Assembly: GCA_958510825.1 (NCBI GenBank)
Contig: OY294044.1
Location: 87,466,895-87,530,894 of the forward strand
Direction: 5' to 3'
Source of the DNA: Brachypterus glaber
Lineage: Eukaryota > Arthropoda > Insecta > Coleoptera > Kateretidae
DNA length: 64,000 bases
The notes under the pieces are model-generated. The model searched no databases. It was not told where the DNA came from and was given only the letters and a program-made list of their open reading frames with translations. The position numbers and the translations under genes were made by a program. This document shows positions 43,926-54,945 of this stretch, piece by piece. The first letter of the stretch is position 1; each line of letters opens with the position of its first letter.

Positions 43926-44764
43926 TGATAAAATTAACATTAAAAAGCCCTAGCGCCGCAGGCGATTTTTTTTACAAATTAAATGTTCTATTTTAACTTA
44001 AACCAGTTTTTTAAATTTAAATTAAATTCACAAAAATGCAGGAAACTTAAGCGCGCCTGCCGATTTTTTTTACGACTTTTACGCTTAAGTTCTACAATCA
44101 TAAATAGAGAAAAACGTAAGAAAGCCTAGTGCTACAGGCAAAAAATTTTAAAAACTAGATTATCTATTTTATTTTTCACAGTTTTATTATTCTAAATTTC
44201 ACAAAAAATGCAAGAAAGCTCCAGTGCCGCCGGCGAAAATTTTTAAGAATTTCAAGCATAAGTTCTAGAATCTTAAATAAAAAAAATAACGTAAGAAAGC
44301 CACAGACAATTTTTTTTACAAACTGTTATTTTAATATTTTAAAACAGTTTTATAGTTCCAAACTACACCAAAATGTAAAAAAAATCTAAGCGCCGCAGGC
44401 CAAGTTTTTTATGAATTTAAAGGTTTATGGTCCACTTGAACACGCAATGTACAAATTACCTCAAAAATTACAAAATATAAAAAATTAAATAAAAAAGTAA
44501 TTAAACTTTTAAAAAGCCAAAATTTCCCCTTTACTTTCCTAGTTTATAAATTATCAACATGCTGTTGTTGCCGGTTGTGGCTCCTTATATCCGCAAAGAC
44601 ACGTACAGATTATGTAAAACACAAATGTACTAATTATAGTTAGTTAAAAAAATTCCTGAGTAATAGAAAATATAAAGCACTTTTTTTCGGGACCCTTTGG
44701 GCCCCCCTTGGGCCGGCGGCCCTTGGCGATCGCCGACTAGCCGACCTGGCCAGTCCGGGCCTGC
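42361..44764. mobile_element. Element with CAGGCCCGGACTGGC ends and internal CGCCGG arrays
   Basis: CAGGCCCGGACTGGC at 42361 is mirrored by GCCAGTCCGGGCCTG ending at 44764. A second left end (CAGGGCCGGACTGGC) at about 43,637 results from the duplication. The right half holds six minus-strand units of the AAAATTTTCGCC(T/G)GCGGCGCT family. No transposase is encoded. Superfamily undetermined. Confidence 0.75.
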
Positions 44765-45719
44765 ATCTACATTATCACAATCTTAGAGGGAAAACTGTTT
44801 GCTCCGTTTCACTGTCATTTCTTCTCATCAGCATAGTCCTGGCATAAAAACTCAATTACGTCAACTGTATTGAAACTACATGGTGTAATTTTTATCAATA
44901 TTAAATAGAATTTTAATGGTACATGTGAATAGCCCTGATTGTGCGTCAAATAGGCAGGTGAATGAAAAAAGTACCATGACAAAAGGCCGGATTTATTGGT
45001 ACAAAAGGAATTGTTGATACAATAATCACGTTCTCCGTCTATGCCTAAGTACGCTAGCCCAGCCTGCTGGAAAGGAATCATGGAAATACAATTTTCGTTT
45101 CAATAATTCTTGTCTTTTCACTTATAAATCGCTGGATTAGTAGGAAGTTACAATGATATTTTGCTTTTGAACTAAATAACGTCAAACTAGATGAAACGTT
45201 GCAAGCACCCTGTCAAAACATCGGCACTATTGTACACTAGAGCCATCTAGTTTGCAATTTTCAAACTAGGTGTTTTGTTTGATTTTAAATTCTGTATCTT
45301 TAAAACATTATATTCTAGCAAAAAACTGTATATAAAGTTTTTTATAGGGCTTAAAAAGAGCTTTTATTTAAAATATGATTTTTTGAAATCGGGTTATAAA
45401 TATGTGAGATATGCTAAAAGAACCTTTTACTGCTTTAAACGCCATTATCTCGAAAACAATGTGTTTTAGGAAAACGTTGTTTATAATATTTTTTGACCAA
45501 TTTAAAATTATCTTTTATATAAGTGCTAAATTAACCAAATACAATAATAATTGCCTTAATTATAAACAAAAAACGCTAAAAATAGGAGTTTTACCCTATT
45601 TTTACCCCCTTACCCCCAATCGTTTACCCCCAAAATCTAATCAGCTCTTCGGAATACGATAAGAAAAACAATATGCAAAAAACCGCAAATCGATATCTCA
45701 TGTAGAAATGGAGTTTACA
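44765..45719. other. Non-coding DNA with repeat traces, no gene
   Basis: 44,880-44,950 holds ATTTTTATCAATATT and AATGGTACATGTGAATAG, one side of the MITE found at 57432-57575. 45,250-45,660 is probably element-derived (TATCTCGAAAACAATGTGTTTTAGG). The ORFs there lack motifs. Confidence 0.45.
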
Positions 45720-45815
45720 CCCAGACAGACAGAAGGATGCAAAAATTTTTTTTTACTGATTTCGACTCAGAATGGTCTAAAACGTCGAGAAATGTGAAAA
45801 AAACGTGGCCAAAGA
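45720..45815. repeat. ACAGACAG transposon-like end
   Basis: CCCAGACAGACAG, TTTTTTTTTACTGATTTCG and GTCTAAAACGTCGAGAAATG correspond to the stretch at 40,660-40,790. Confidence 0.55.
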
Positions 45816-46031
45816 TTTTGACTTTTCGGCTAAGATTTCAATACATCGGCACTCTTAGTAGCACTAAGTTCCGATGTAAAAGGATAAAGCACTGTGACCA
45901 TGATCAAAGCTTGCATCTTTGATTTTTGTTTTTAACCAAAGTTTCTCATTAATAAGACAATATATTGTCTGACATATCATAAATTAAATCTTGATTGGAA
46001 ACATGTTTTGATACATATATATTTTTTTCAG

Positions 46032-46071
46032 GTGGATTTCTGCTCAAAAACCAACAAAACAGAATTTATTA
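46032..46071 (+). other. EPB41L4A: 5' untranslated part of the FERM exon
   Basis: Forty bases lie between the splice acceptor (TTTTTTTCAG, ending 46031) and the chosen ATG. The frame is open here, so coding through from an earlier exon cannot be excluded, but the MLDCFC start resembles the known N-terminus of the family. Confidence 0.6.
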
Positions 46072-47005
46072 ATGATGTTGGACTGTTTCTGTTCCAAAGC
46101 AATCCCAGTCCATTGCAAGATTGTATTTCTAGACGAAACCGAATTGGTACATGAAGTCCAAAATAACACTCCAGGGCAAACTCTATTGGACTTAGTTTTC
46201 AGACATTTAAACCTTCTAGAAACAGCATATTTTGGACTGAGATATTTGGATTTAAACGGACAAACCCATTGGTTGGACCCGACTAAGAAACTCAACAAGC
46301 AAATTAAAGGTCCTGATCCTTACACCTTATATTTTGGAGTAAAGTTCTACGCAGCAGATCCATGTAAACTGTTAGAAGAAATAACGAGATACCAGTTTTT
46401 TCTGCAGATTAAGCAGGATATTTTGCAAGGAAGATTACTGGTTCCATTTGAGTTATCTTCTGAGCTAGGAGCTTATATTCTTCAGTCGGAGTTAGGAGAT
46501 TATGATCCCAGGCGGCACAGTCCGGGTTATGTTTCTGAGTTTAGGTTTTTGCCCAATCAGAGTGTCGAGCTAGAGATGCGCATCGCTGAGCTACATCAGA
46601 CTTTGGTCGGTCAGTTACCTTCCACAGCAGAACTCAACTATCTGGACAAAGTGAAATGGCTGGAAAACTACGGAGTGGATTTACATCCAGTTTTAGGGGA
46701 AGACCACGTGGAATACTTCCTGGGGCTAACACCAAGTGGGATAATAGTGCTCAGAAATAAAAACACGGTCGGGAACTACTATTGGCCGAGAATAACCAAA
46801 ATTTACTTCAAAGGGCGGTATTTTATGTTAAGGGTGACGGATAAAAACAATGACGAGTGTACTTACGGGTTTGAGACTCCCTCGAAGTCCGCGTGCAAAC
46901 ATTTATGGAAGTGTTGTTTGGAACATCACGCGTTTTTCCGGCTGGTTCAAGTTACCCCAACGGCCCCTGATATTTTTGCTCTTGGATCTAGATTCAGATA
47001 TAGTG
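46072..47005 (+). CDS. EPB41L4A: FERM-domain exon of a band 4.1-like protein 4 (NBL4-type) gene
   Basis: This exon encodes 311 residues plus one base and contains nearly a complete FERM domain: F1 about residues 12-92 (FGLRYLD, HWLDPTKK), F2 about 97-195 (DPCKLLEEITRYQFFLQIKQ, ELGDYDPRRHSPGYVSEF) and F3 about 200-295 (YFLGLTPSGIIVL, WPRITKIYF, ACKHLWKCCLEHHAFFRL). It ends in SRFRYSG, which marks the FERM-adjacent region. FERM proteins link membrane proteins to the cortical cytoskeleton. GVDLHPVLGE, LGDYDP and the start MLDCFC resemble vertebrate band 4.1-like protein 4A more than the Yurt/EPB41L5 or FRMD3/5 groups, by memory and not by search. A polypyrimidine tract and CAG (46031) precede the exon. 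ATG at 46072 is the likely start (46075 possible). The donor is G|GTAAGT at 47006, phase 1. No later exons were recognised, so they lie beyond long introns or outside the window. Confidence 0.92.
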
Positions 47006-47596
47006 GTAAGTCTCTTTTATTTATATATTTTTCTTTGAAGGATTACAACTACTTGTAAAAATAAAATCTTGGTTTAAGAAAAACCGTTTTGTTTTTTAGG
47101 TATAATACTATTTCCTAAATAAAAGTACATAGCTTTGATAAAAAAATAAATAAATAGAAAAATCGTAACTAGAAAGGATATCAATATTTTTTAAGGACAT
47201 TTTTTATGTTTTACTGAGAAAACAAAATTGGTATTTTAGCAAGGCGGTCTTAGTAAAACAAGCCTTGATTTGAACAATTATTGGTAATGATTCATAACGT
47301 TAAACTTATACGTTCGACTTTTTATTAATTCTTAAAAAATATTTTTTTCTTCAAGCGTACTAAAAGTAAATGTTCATATTTTATAACTGAATACACTAGT
47401 TAGAAGTGATCTATTTTTTTACAGTAAAAAAATGAGTTCATTGTTGTACGCCGTAACAAAAGTTAGTTAGCAAAACCACCCCTGGCGGCAGCACTCTTTG
47501 ACTTTGATGACAGTCATACTTCAAACTTGTTTGTTTATGTAAACAGGTGGTTGAATCGAGATTCTGTGCAAAAGCCTTGTGTGAAATTGATTAAAA
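47006..47596. other. Intron start of the FERM gene, no exon seen
   Basis: Begins GTAAGTCTC. Nothing resembling the next FERM-adjacent exon was found in this interval. Confidence 0.5.
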
Positions 47597-47725
47597 ATGA
47601 TTGAAGAAAAATATATGGTTGATACACCTACAAATCTCTCCGAAATTGTAAATTCTACATTAGACAAGTTACCACCGAAATCGCGAAAAGTGTACGATTT
47701 AGCTTACGAAAAAAATTTAAAATGA
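47597..47725 (+). pseudogene. N-terminal fragment of a Crypton-like tyrosine recombinase
   Basis: Forty-two codons: MIEEKYMVDTPTNLSEIVNS, TLDKLPPKSRKVYDLAYEKN, LK and stop. The LPPKSRKVYDLAYEK helix resembles the opening of the core-binding domain in metazoan tyrosine-recombinase (Crypton-type) proteins, where L.P.KS...Y..AY..F is common. Such enzymes cut and rejoin DNA through a tyrosine intermediate. The catalytic domain is absent: the frame closes where the family would continue, and no continuation was seen in the other frames over the next hundred bases. It lies about 590 bp into the FERM gene's intron. It could be a broken transposon copy or a piece captured by another element. Confidence 0.5.
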
Positions 47726-47852
47726 GCTAAGGAAGGTTTAAGTTTATTTCGAAAGGGTTTTATTGGCCTATTTTAATAAAAAAAACATAGTTTATTACTG
47801 AATAATTAAAAAAATATATATAGGATGCTTGAAGAAAAAATAGTATGTTTCA

Positions 47853-47950
47853 GAGGAAAGGTGTTTTTTTTACTCGTCTGTAGTTTCCGGACTCCGCTTC
47901 GCGTCGTCCGTAAATTCTACGGACTAGTAAAAAAAGCTTCACTTTTCCTC
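47853..47950. mobile_element. Palindromic MITE, GAGGAAAGGTG ends
   Basis: GAGGAAAGGTGTTTTTTTTA, CTCGTC is mirrored by GACTAGTAAAAAAAGCTTCA, CTTTTCCTC. The centre CCGGACTCCGCTTCGCGTCG, TCCG is GC-rich and hairpin-forming, similar in plan to the elements at 21083 and 39889. Confidence 0.7.
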
Positions 47951-48095
47951 TTAGTAAAAAAATATATTATTGTTGTTTAGTTTCTATTATTATCATCATT
48001 AAAGTACAGAAGCTGTTGCTATTAAGAAATACAACAGGTATGTAAGCAAGAATTACCGAAAAATTTAGCACTTGGTGATACTTAAGAATATTAAG

Positions 48096-49102
48096 TAAGG
48101 TGGTTGCAGGTATTATGGCCATGTATTTATTATTGCCAATTTGCCATATTTCAAAAAGTAAGAATGAAAAAATTTTGATTACAGTATTTTAAGTTAGTGT
48201 TTCTAACAAGATTCCTAGGGCAAGCGCTAGATCGCGCCACTAGTTATGGTTTAAATTCGGCAACGATTTTAGTGATTTTCTTTTCGTTGGTAAACGATTA
48301 TATAAAAATTTTAATATTTTAAAAATTCATAACATTTTATTACGATAAGAACTTTAAATTTTATTTATATTTTATTATAGCAAAACGTCCTATTTAACAG
48401 TTGGTCTATATAGAATTTCAGTCAGTAAACGTAACTTTAACAAAAATTTAGGAAATGTAGTACAATGTAGAGTAATATGGCCAGTTTGTGTGTATAGTAA
48501 TATGGCCATGGCAATAAGCAAGCTTCCTGCAGGAAGCTATGAGGCTCGGTGATAGATGTTACGTTTAGTTACATAAATATTGTGTTAGACTAACAGAAAA
48601 TTACAAAGGACCACTTTTATTCAGATTGTGAATAATTAAAAAAAAATAGCTAGTATAAAATATTTATCAAGTATGTTTTACTTTACCTAAAGCCAATAAT
48701 TGTTTTTTTATAATCATATTCATAATCATATTTATTTGGTGATATATGTTATGAAGTGTATAGTTTTTATTTAACTTTTCATTTTTTTTTTATTTTATAT
48801 AATAAAAGGCAATAAAAAAAGTATATATATAAATACTTAACTTGATAATATTTAGAAAAATAAGATTTATTTTATATGTGGCCATATTACCAGCACAATG
48901 TTGGTAATATGGCCAATTGATACATTTTTTTTAAATGGTCTATAATTTTTTATTTTTTTAACTTTTTTCATGTTTTTCTTTAATAACTTAAGCATAAATA
49001 AGTAATCTGGGCTCTATAAGTATTATTTTGTTTTGAAGTTATCTCCTTTAATTTTTATCAGCAATTACACGTTAGCATGGGCATAATACCTGCACTTACC
49101 TT
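48096..49102. mobile_element. ~1-kb element with repeated TAATATGGCCA words
   Basis: The left end TAAGGTGGTTGCAGGTATTA, TGGCC is mirrored by GGGCATAATACCTGCACTTA, CCTTA. Inside, AGTAATATGGCCA occurs at about 48,472 and 48,496, and GGCCATATTACC with GGTAATATGGCCA at about 48,881-48,915. There is no transposase. Confidence 0.65.
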
Positions 49103-49850
49103 ATTTATTTATAAAAACTATTATTAAACCTACACGAATAAATATTAAAATTATGCATTCGGCTAATCAACTGCCAGTTTTCTTAAGTGTAGTGTGCGCT
49201 CTTTAACAATCATCAATTCAAATCAGATTGAAAATAAAAAATAGGCTAAATATTTATTGAACAAGAAGTGAAATTTCTTGATGGTTGATTAATGCTTAAT
49301 ATTCCTACACAATATTTGTAATTTGATTTAAGAAATTAAGAAATTATCTATACCTCGATCTATAGATTACAAAATTTCCAAATTTAGAGCCATAGGCTAT
49401 ATGTTAAAAATTAAAAATTGTTTATACTGATATGTGTCTAATTAATTTTGTTGTTTTAAATAAATTTTCATATGTAATACACCGACAGAGAGGTATATTT
49501 TCGATATATCCAAAATTTCGGATGTGTCGAAAATATACCGAATCTGAAGGTGTATTTGCAGGACTATTTTTTGAAACAATTTTTAATAATTTAAATCTTC
49601 AAAATAAATTGAATAAATAATTAATAATAATTAATTTGATGTTAATTTATTTTGACACAATAAATTCATGTTTGGCATTTCTAATTTTTTGAATAAAAAA
49701 GATCTAAATTCGTAAAATTTTATTAATATTGAATAAAAATAAGCTAATAAGACATAAAAATTGCCCTAATTTTTGCATTTTAGTTGATATTTTGTTATAA
49801 TATTACATTATTAGGCTTGTTATGTCAAAGAACTAGAAAACTGGTATACT
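49103..49850. other. Non-coding AT-rich DNA, no gene seen
   Basis: TATATTTTCGATATATCC / TGTCGAAAATATACCG near 49,493-49,540 forms an inverted repeat with AAAATTTCGGA between. Nothing coding was found. Confidence 0.4.
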
Positions 49851-50215
49851 TTTCCCTATAGGCCTAGGTTCATTATAAAACGAAAAAAAAAAATAATTTT
49901 TTTTTTTTAATTTTTCAATTTTTTTTTTTTTCATAAAAAGTTTCCTTTTTCGTAAAATGAAAAGTAAATTTAAATACTGCTGACAACAAAATAATACCCT
50001 CCCCTATAGGTCTAGGTTCATTAAAAACAAAAAAAAAAAAAAAATAAACAAAAAAATTTCAACAAAATTTTCAAGTGTTTCTAATATTATTTTTTTTTTT
50101 TCAAAAAAGTTTCTATTTTTGTAAAACGAAAAATAAATTTTAAAAAAAAAACAAAAAAAAACAAAAAAAAAATTAAAATTTTTTTTTTTTCGTAAATTGA
50201 AAAAAATTGTTTTTA
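49851..50215. repeat. A/T homopolymer-rich low-complexity block with a two-copy repeat
   Basis: CCCTATAGGCCTAGGTTCAT at 49,854 and CCCCTATAGGTCTAGGTTCA at 50,001 start two similar segments made mainly of A and T runs. Sequence accuracy here may be poor. Confidence 0.7.
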
Positions 50216-50475
50216 CCCCATTTTAGCCCCGATTTTTACGAAAACTAATCCCAGCTTAGAACTTTGGATAATCAACCTGTGGTTCAAATTTGAAGTCTTT
50301 AGCCCGAAGCGTTCTTGAGTTATCGTGGTCATAAATTTCCCGGACACACAGACCGACAGACGGACAGAATATTTTTTTTGACGGAAATCATATTTTTTGG
50401 ATATAAAACGTCCAGAAATATAAAAAAAAGAAATAAAAATTTTTCGAAATAATTTTATTAATTCAAGACTTTCCT
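50216..50475 (-). repeat. Transposon-like end with GACAGACGGACAG
   Basis: CCCGAAGCGTTCTTGAGTTA, TCGTGG, CCGGACACACAGACCGACAG and AAAACGTCCAGAAATAT are phrases shared with many insect repeats and with 40,660 and 45,720 here. The 95-residue ORF is not a gene. Confidence 0.55.
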
Positions 50476-52179
50476 CGGGGAAAGTAAAATAAAGGCGCAA
50501 TGGGTATTACAATTACCACTAAAAGTAATTTTTGAACCACAATGTGGTTACCACATAGCCTGGATCCAGTTTTTTACTCAGATAGGTTCTGCGTGGAGTT
50601 TATTCCTAGAGATTCTCTAAGAAATCTTGAAAAAGAAAGGCCCAAGAGTATAATTTGAGTATCGTAAGAATTAAACCAAAACGAGTAATTAAATAATTTT
50701 TAATTATTATTATTCAATTTTAAATAGTAACCACAAAACGGTACATATTAAAATTTTAATTATTCTAATTCATTTAATCATGGTTTTTGATACTAATCGT
50801 AATTGATAGTTCCTACTACACGGGTATTTATGAGATTAAATAAACATTAACATTGGTAAAGCTAATGGATATGCCGCGGAAGAGCTTTTGTTGTTTACAT
50901 TCTAAAAATAGGAAATGTGGTAAACGTAGAAGTTATTGTATTGTGAAGTGAGGCACCAAGAACTCTCAAAAATATTAAGTTAGACAAGACATCATCATCA
51001 AGTTACGGTCCGTTTACGTTTTTTGAAAAATTGCGTTACGTAATTTATGGACAGCCCCTAGGCTTTTTTCCCTGATATGATTCATATGTTTTTTAACTAA
51101 TACTGGGTCCGAATCTGGCCTCTTTTGTGCATCAATAAGGGTCAAAAATGAACCAAAAATATATTATGTAATAAAGTTTTTTTATGTCACATTAAAAAAT
51201 GACAATGTGTATGGTAATTTGCTACCCTAGTAACAATTTTTGTCAAGTCTTGAGCAAGCCTGGCTCAAGATTCTTGATCAAGTAACTGCATCCAGATTTT
51301 GAGAACTCTGGCGCAAGATACTGTCGACAGATTCTTGCTCAAGAATTGTCAAAGAATTGCTACATATACTTCGTCAAGATTGTTGGACAAGTCTTGAGCA
51401 AGAAAAATTGAGAAGAAATCGTTTTTTTTATTATTATTTTCAATAATAATTTTTGCAAAAAAAAAATTATTGGTTTATAAAAAGCGATCTCTATCATGAT
51501 CAAATCGTACTTGGTGATCAGACTATAAATGAGATTTCAAATGAGAACCACTGAAGTGCTACATTTCCCATGTCTCAGTGAGAAAGATGGGAGAGGTGCG
51601 AGTTCATGGACAGAGAAAACAAGAAATCCATGGAAAAATCATGATAAGAATCGGTTAGGGGGAAATACCCATGAATGGGATATATTATTGAATGGAACAG
51701 TGCCTGTTTCTGAACTATGCTTCTTAATTTTTGGTTTTTGTTACCATGCTTAGATAGCTCTACATGTGCAGTTAAAAAATAATGAAAAGTGGCAAAGTTT
51801 AGGCAGCTGGGTTTTGACAAATTTAACAAGTTAAAAAGTTAAAAAGTCCAAACAAGTCAAAAGTAATTTTTTTAATAATTTTGAAAGATATTTTATTGAC
51901 GAAAGGCAAAAGTAAATTGTTTGAATTTGGTTTATGTAATAGTCTAGAACAACACGAAACATATACCAAATAATCGAATATTACAGATAAAGGTAAATAT
52001 TTTTATCCTATTTTTTTAAAAATATTGTTAGTATTCTTGAATGGTAAAAATTTTGTTTCCTTGAATGGGACAACTATTTTATTGCATATTTAATTCCTAT
52101 TCATCTCTTTTAAATAAGAAATCACTCTTAAAGGACAGAAATTGTCTAGTGTACTACCCATACAACAATTTGGAACAGT
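50476..52179. other. Non-coding DNA, no gene seen
   Basis: 51,235-51,400 contains several imperfect copies of GTCTTGAGCAAG and CAAGATTCTTG in both orientations. No credible frame was found. Confidence 0.4.
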
Positions 52180-52860
52180 TCCCAGCAAACATTGGTTCGC
52201 TAAACATTGGTGTGCCAATGTTCCTACACTGGACTTTTGTTGGCAAACCCACATTGGGACTACATACTGAGGAGGCATCAGCCGCCTACGGCCGCATACG
52301 GCGGTCCAATGTTGGCAAAACTGAATTGGCCCTACATTGGCCGCCCGAAGGCTATCGAAATTTTTTTCAACTTTCATGTTGGGAATTTATCATTGGCCTT
52401 GGGTTGGTCAACTTACGATGGTTCATAAGACTGCGGCCTTAGATTGGCCAATGTACGATTTTGCAGTCGAAATTATCGTTGCATTTAAAGCGGCTAATAT
52501 AGAACCAATGAAGTGTTGCCAACGTTGGCTCGTTAGGAAAAGTTCAAGTGTTACGTAACGCAAATTGTACCAAAATTCATACCCTTCATACCCAGTTTAT
52601 CGCGTTATTAAAGGCTGTAGAGATTTCATGTTTTGGGTACCCCCCCAAATAGGGGGTGTGTTAGGGGGGCTAACCAAAATATAAAATCTTTACAACCTTT
52701 AATAACGCGGGAACCGGTGTATGAAGTGTATGAATTTTGGTACAATTTGCGTTACGTAACACTTGAACGAACCCTTAGGGCGGCTGATGTCTCCTCAGTA
52801 TGTAGGTCCAATGTGGGTTTGCCAACGGGCGGCCAACGAACCATTGGGTTGGAACTCAAA
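52180..52860. repeat. CCAATGTTGGC-rich degenerate repeat block
   Basis: Many inverted and direct copies of ACATTGG(C/T), CCAATGTTGGC, GGCGGCC and related words lie between 52,185-52,530 and again at 52,780-52,860. They were one block before the MITE at 52537 split it. It is GC-richer than its surroundings. Five ORFs cross it in different frames, and none is a gene. Confidence 0.7.
52537..52780. mobile_element. MITE, AGTTCAAGTGTTACGTAACG ends, TTA duplication
   Basis: Inverted arms AGTTCAAGTGTTACGTAACG, CAAATTGTACCAAAATTCAT extend about 60 bp, including a second half AAAATCTTTACAACCTTTAATAA. TTA lies on both sides near 52,530 and 52,779. This fits a PIF/Harbinger-type 3-bp duplication, which is an inference. 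Confidence 0.8.
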
Positions 52861-53237
52861 TTAAACTAATATTTGATATTGATTTAAGAAAACAGGAATC
52901 AAAGTTTGGTAAAATTATTTAAAGTAAATTTTATGTTAAAAAAAAAGAATGTAACACTTTAACAGCTATATTTTTTGTTATGAAATGACCAGTCATCGGC
53001 GAATTTCCAGTGCTCGCATAGGCGCCGCGTCGATTAGATCGTTGACGCGAGGTTTTAAATATTTACATTTTTATTTTCTTCGAAAAACACCGATATATTT
53101 ACATATTTATAGTTAATATGTATATTCAATATTGTTGTGTGTAACAAATTAGTCGTCAAATGTTTCGATTTAGTGACCTTTATAAAAATTTCCCTCATAA
53201 TTCGGCAAAATTATTCCGTAAGCCTATGTTTTTGTGT

Positions 53238-53437
53238 NNNNNNNNNNNNNNNNNNNNNNNNNNNNNNNNNNNNNNNNNNNNNNNNNNNNNNNNNNNNNNN
53301 NNNNNNNNNNNNNNNNNNNNNNNNNNNNNNNNNNNNNNNNNNNNNNNNNNNNNNNNNNNNNNNNNNNNNNNNNNNNNNNNNNNNNNNNNNNNNNNNNNNN
53401 NNNNNNNNNNNNNNNNNNNNNNNNNNNNNNNNNNNNN
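53238..53437. other. Assembly gap of exactly 200 N
   Basis: A run of 200 unknown bases, probably a placeholder of unknown true length. It falls at the place where the left arm of the nested foldback should be. The missing DNA is therefore expected to be near the reverse complement of 53438-53965. ORFs across it are meaningless. Confidence 0.95.
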
Positions 53438-53965
53438 TTTTTTTCTTAGTTTTTGATGTAGAATAACACTGCATCATTAAAATTTTGGTTTTCGACATTT
53501 TAATATTTAATTTTTCGTCCTCGAACCGTGAAATTTCACCTTCAAATGAACTTTTCTCGAAAACGGTTAATCCTACAGTATTACAACAAGAGTACCTGTT
53601 TTATGTATTTTGACCTGAGGAATCATATTTCAAAAATAAAATTGCAAAAAAGTTACACAGAAAAAAGTTTGGGAAAAAAACTGATAAGGCCCCCCCGTTT
53701 CGCACACCCCTGGTTTAAATAAGTACGTGAAAATTACATATAAAGATGGGCCTTATTAGGATTAATTCACGTACAAAACCTCGTTAATATATCTCAAAGG
53801 GTTCCTGAGTTATTAAATAAAAACAGATTTTTTTAGCCAATTTCAAAGGGGCGTAGCTCCCTTATGACGCATTTTTAGACATATGTTTATAGCAACTTTT
53901 TGTCATATTTTATCATGTAGAATCACCTGTTAAAATTTCCTACGCTATTTCAAATACACCCTGTA
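53438..53965 (-). mobile_element. Right arm of an 18-kb-family foldback, left arm lost in the gap
   Basis: Near-identical to 18,690-19,221: TTTTTGATGTAGAATAACAC, TGCATCATTAAAATTTTGGT, TTTTTCGTCCTCGAACCGTG, ending ATTTCAAATACACCCTGTA. Confidence 0.92.
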
Positions 53966-54854
53966 TAATCTAAGTTAAGTAAAAACGCCGATCGTTTAAT
54001 AACGAAAAACTGTTTTCTAAAAATATAATATTTAACTCAGGTAGGTAAACGATGTTTCCGCACCCTTTTGAAATTATGATTCAAATAAAAAACTTTTAAT
54101 TTAATGAGAATGGTATTAGAAAACTTTTTATACTTCTTTCTGCAAATAGCGGAAAATTACACTTTTAACAATTATATTTTTTTAATTAAAAAAAGTGTAA
54201 CATTGTATACAACATTTAAATAACTAACAAGACATTTATTAATTAAAATTAAATATTATTTTCACGCTAAAAAATAATTTAAAAAATACAGTTAAACATT
54301 GTCGCCCGTGGTGTAGCGTTTTTTTAGGGTTTCGTACTTAAACGCAAAAAACGCAACTTTTATAACAGAGTGCCTTGAAGTGACCTTATTTGCATTAATC
54401 GGAATAAATTCAGTTATGACTCATCAACGTTGAAAATAAACACAGAAACATAGGCTTACGCAATAATTTTGCCGAATTGTGAGGGAAATTTTTATAAATG
54501 TCACTAAATCGAAATATTTGACGACTAATTTGTTACACACAACAATATTGAATATACATATTAACTATAAATATGTAAATATATCGGTGTTTTTCGAAGA
54601 AAATAAAAATGTAAATATTTAAAACCTCGCGTCAAAGATAGAATCGACGCGGCGCCTATGCGAGCACTGGAAATTCGCCGATGACTGCTTATCTGTTAAG
54701 AATAAGAGTGAAAGCATAAAAAAAATCTAGGGAAATAGCAAACCCGCAAAGGTGCTTTTAGCCTTTTCGGATATGTCAAGTTTCTCTTTAGCGGTTAAAA
54801 CATAGTTACCATGGTATACCAGCTAACAAATAACAATTTTTGCAAAATTCCTCC

Positions 54855-54945
54855 CACTTATGTTGAAAAGTTGTATATTTCATTGATCCAAAACAAAAGT
54901 TGTATATTTTATAGCTTCAAAATACAAAAGTTGTATATTTCACGA
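54855..54945 (+). repeat. AAAAGTTGTATATTTCA short repeat, three copies
   Basis: AAAAGTTGTATATTT(C/T)A recurs at about 54,866, 54,895 and 54,926. The 81-residue ORF contains it as KLYIS. Confidence 0.7.

Larger units (their letters stand above)
52986..54690. mobile_element. Large palindromic element (~250-bp arms) containing a second foldback and the gap
   Basis: 52986-53237 (CAGTCATCGGCGAATTTCCA, GTGCTCGCATAGGCGCC, TTCTTCGAAAAACACCGATA, GGCAAAATTATTCCGTAAGC) is the inverse of 54436-54690 with few differences. Inside are the assembly gap and the right arm of a foldback (53438-53965) of the 18-kb family. Confidence 0.88.

Noticed and set aside
46044..46298. Minus-strand ORF opposite the FERM exon
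   Set aside because: Shadow of the real plus-strand coding frame.
51529..51753. 74-residue plus-strand ORF with an opposing 84-residue ORF
   Set aside because: No motif, no splice context and no neighbour support. The two frames are mutually overlapping.
53137..53498. Four ORFs made largely of X
   Set aside because: They cross the 200-N gap.
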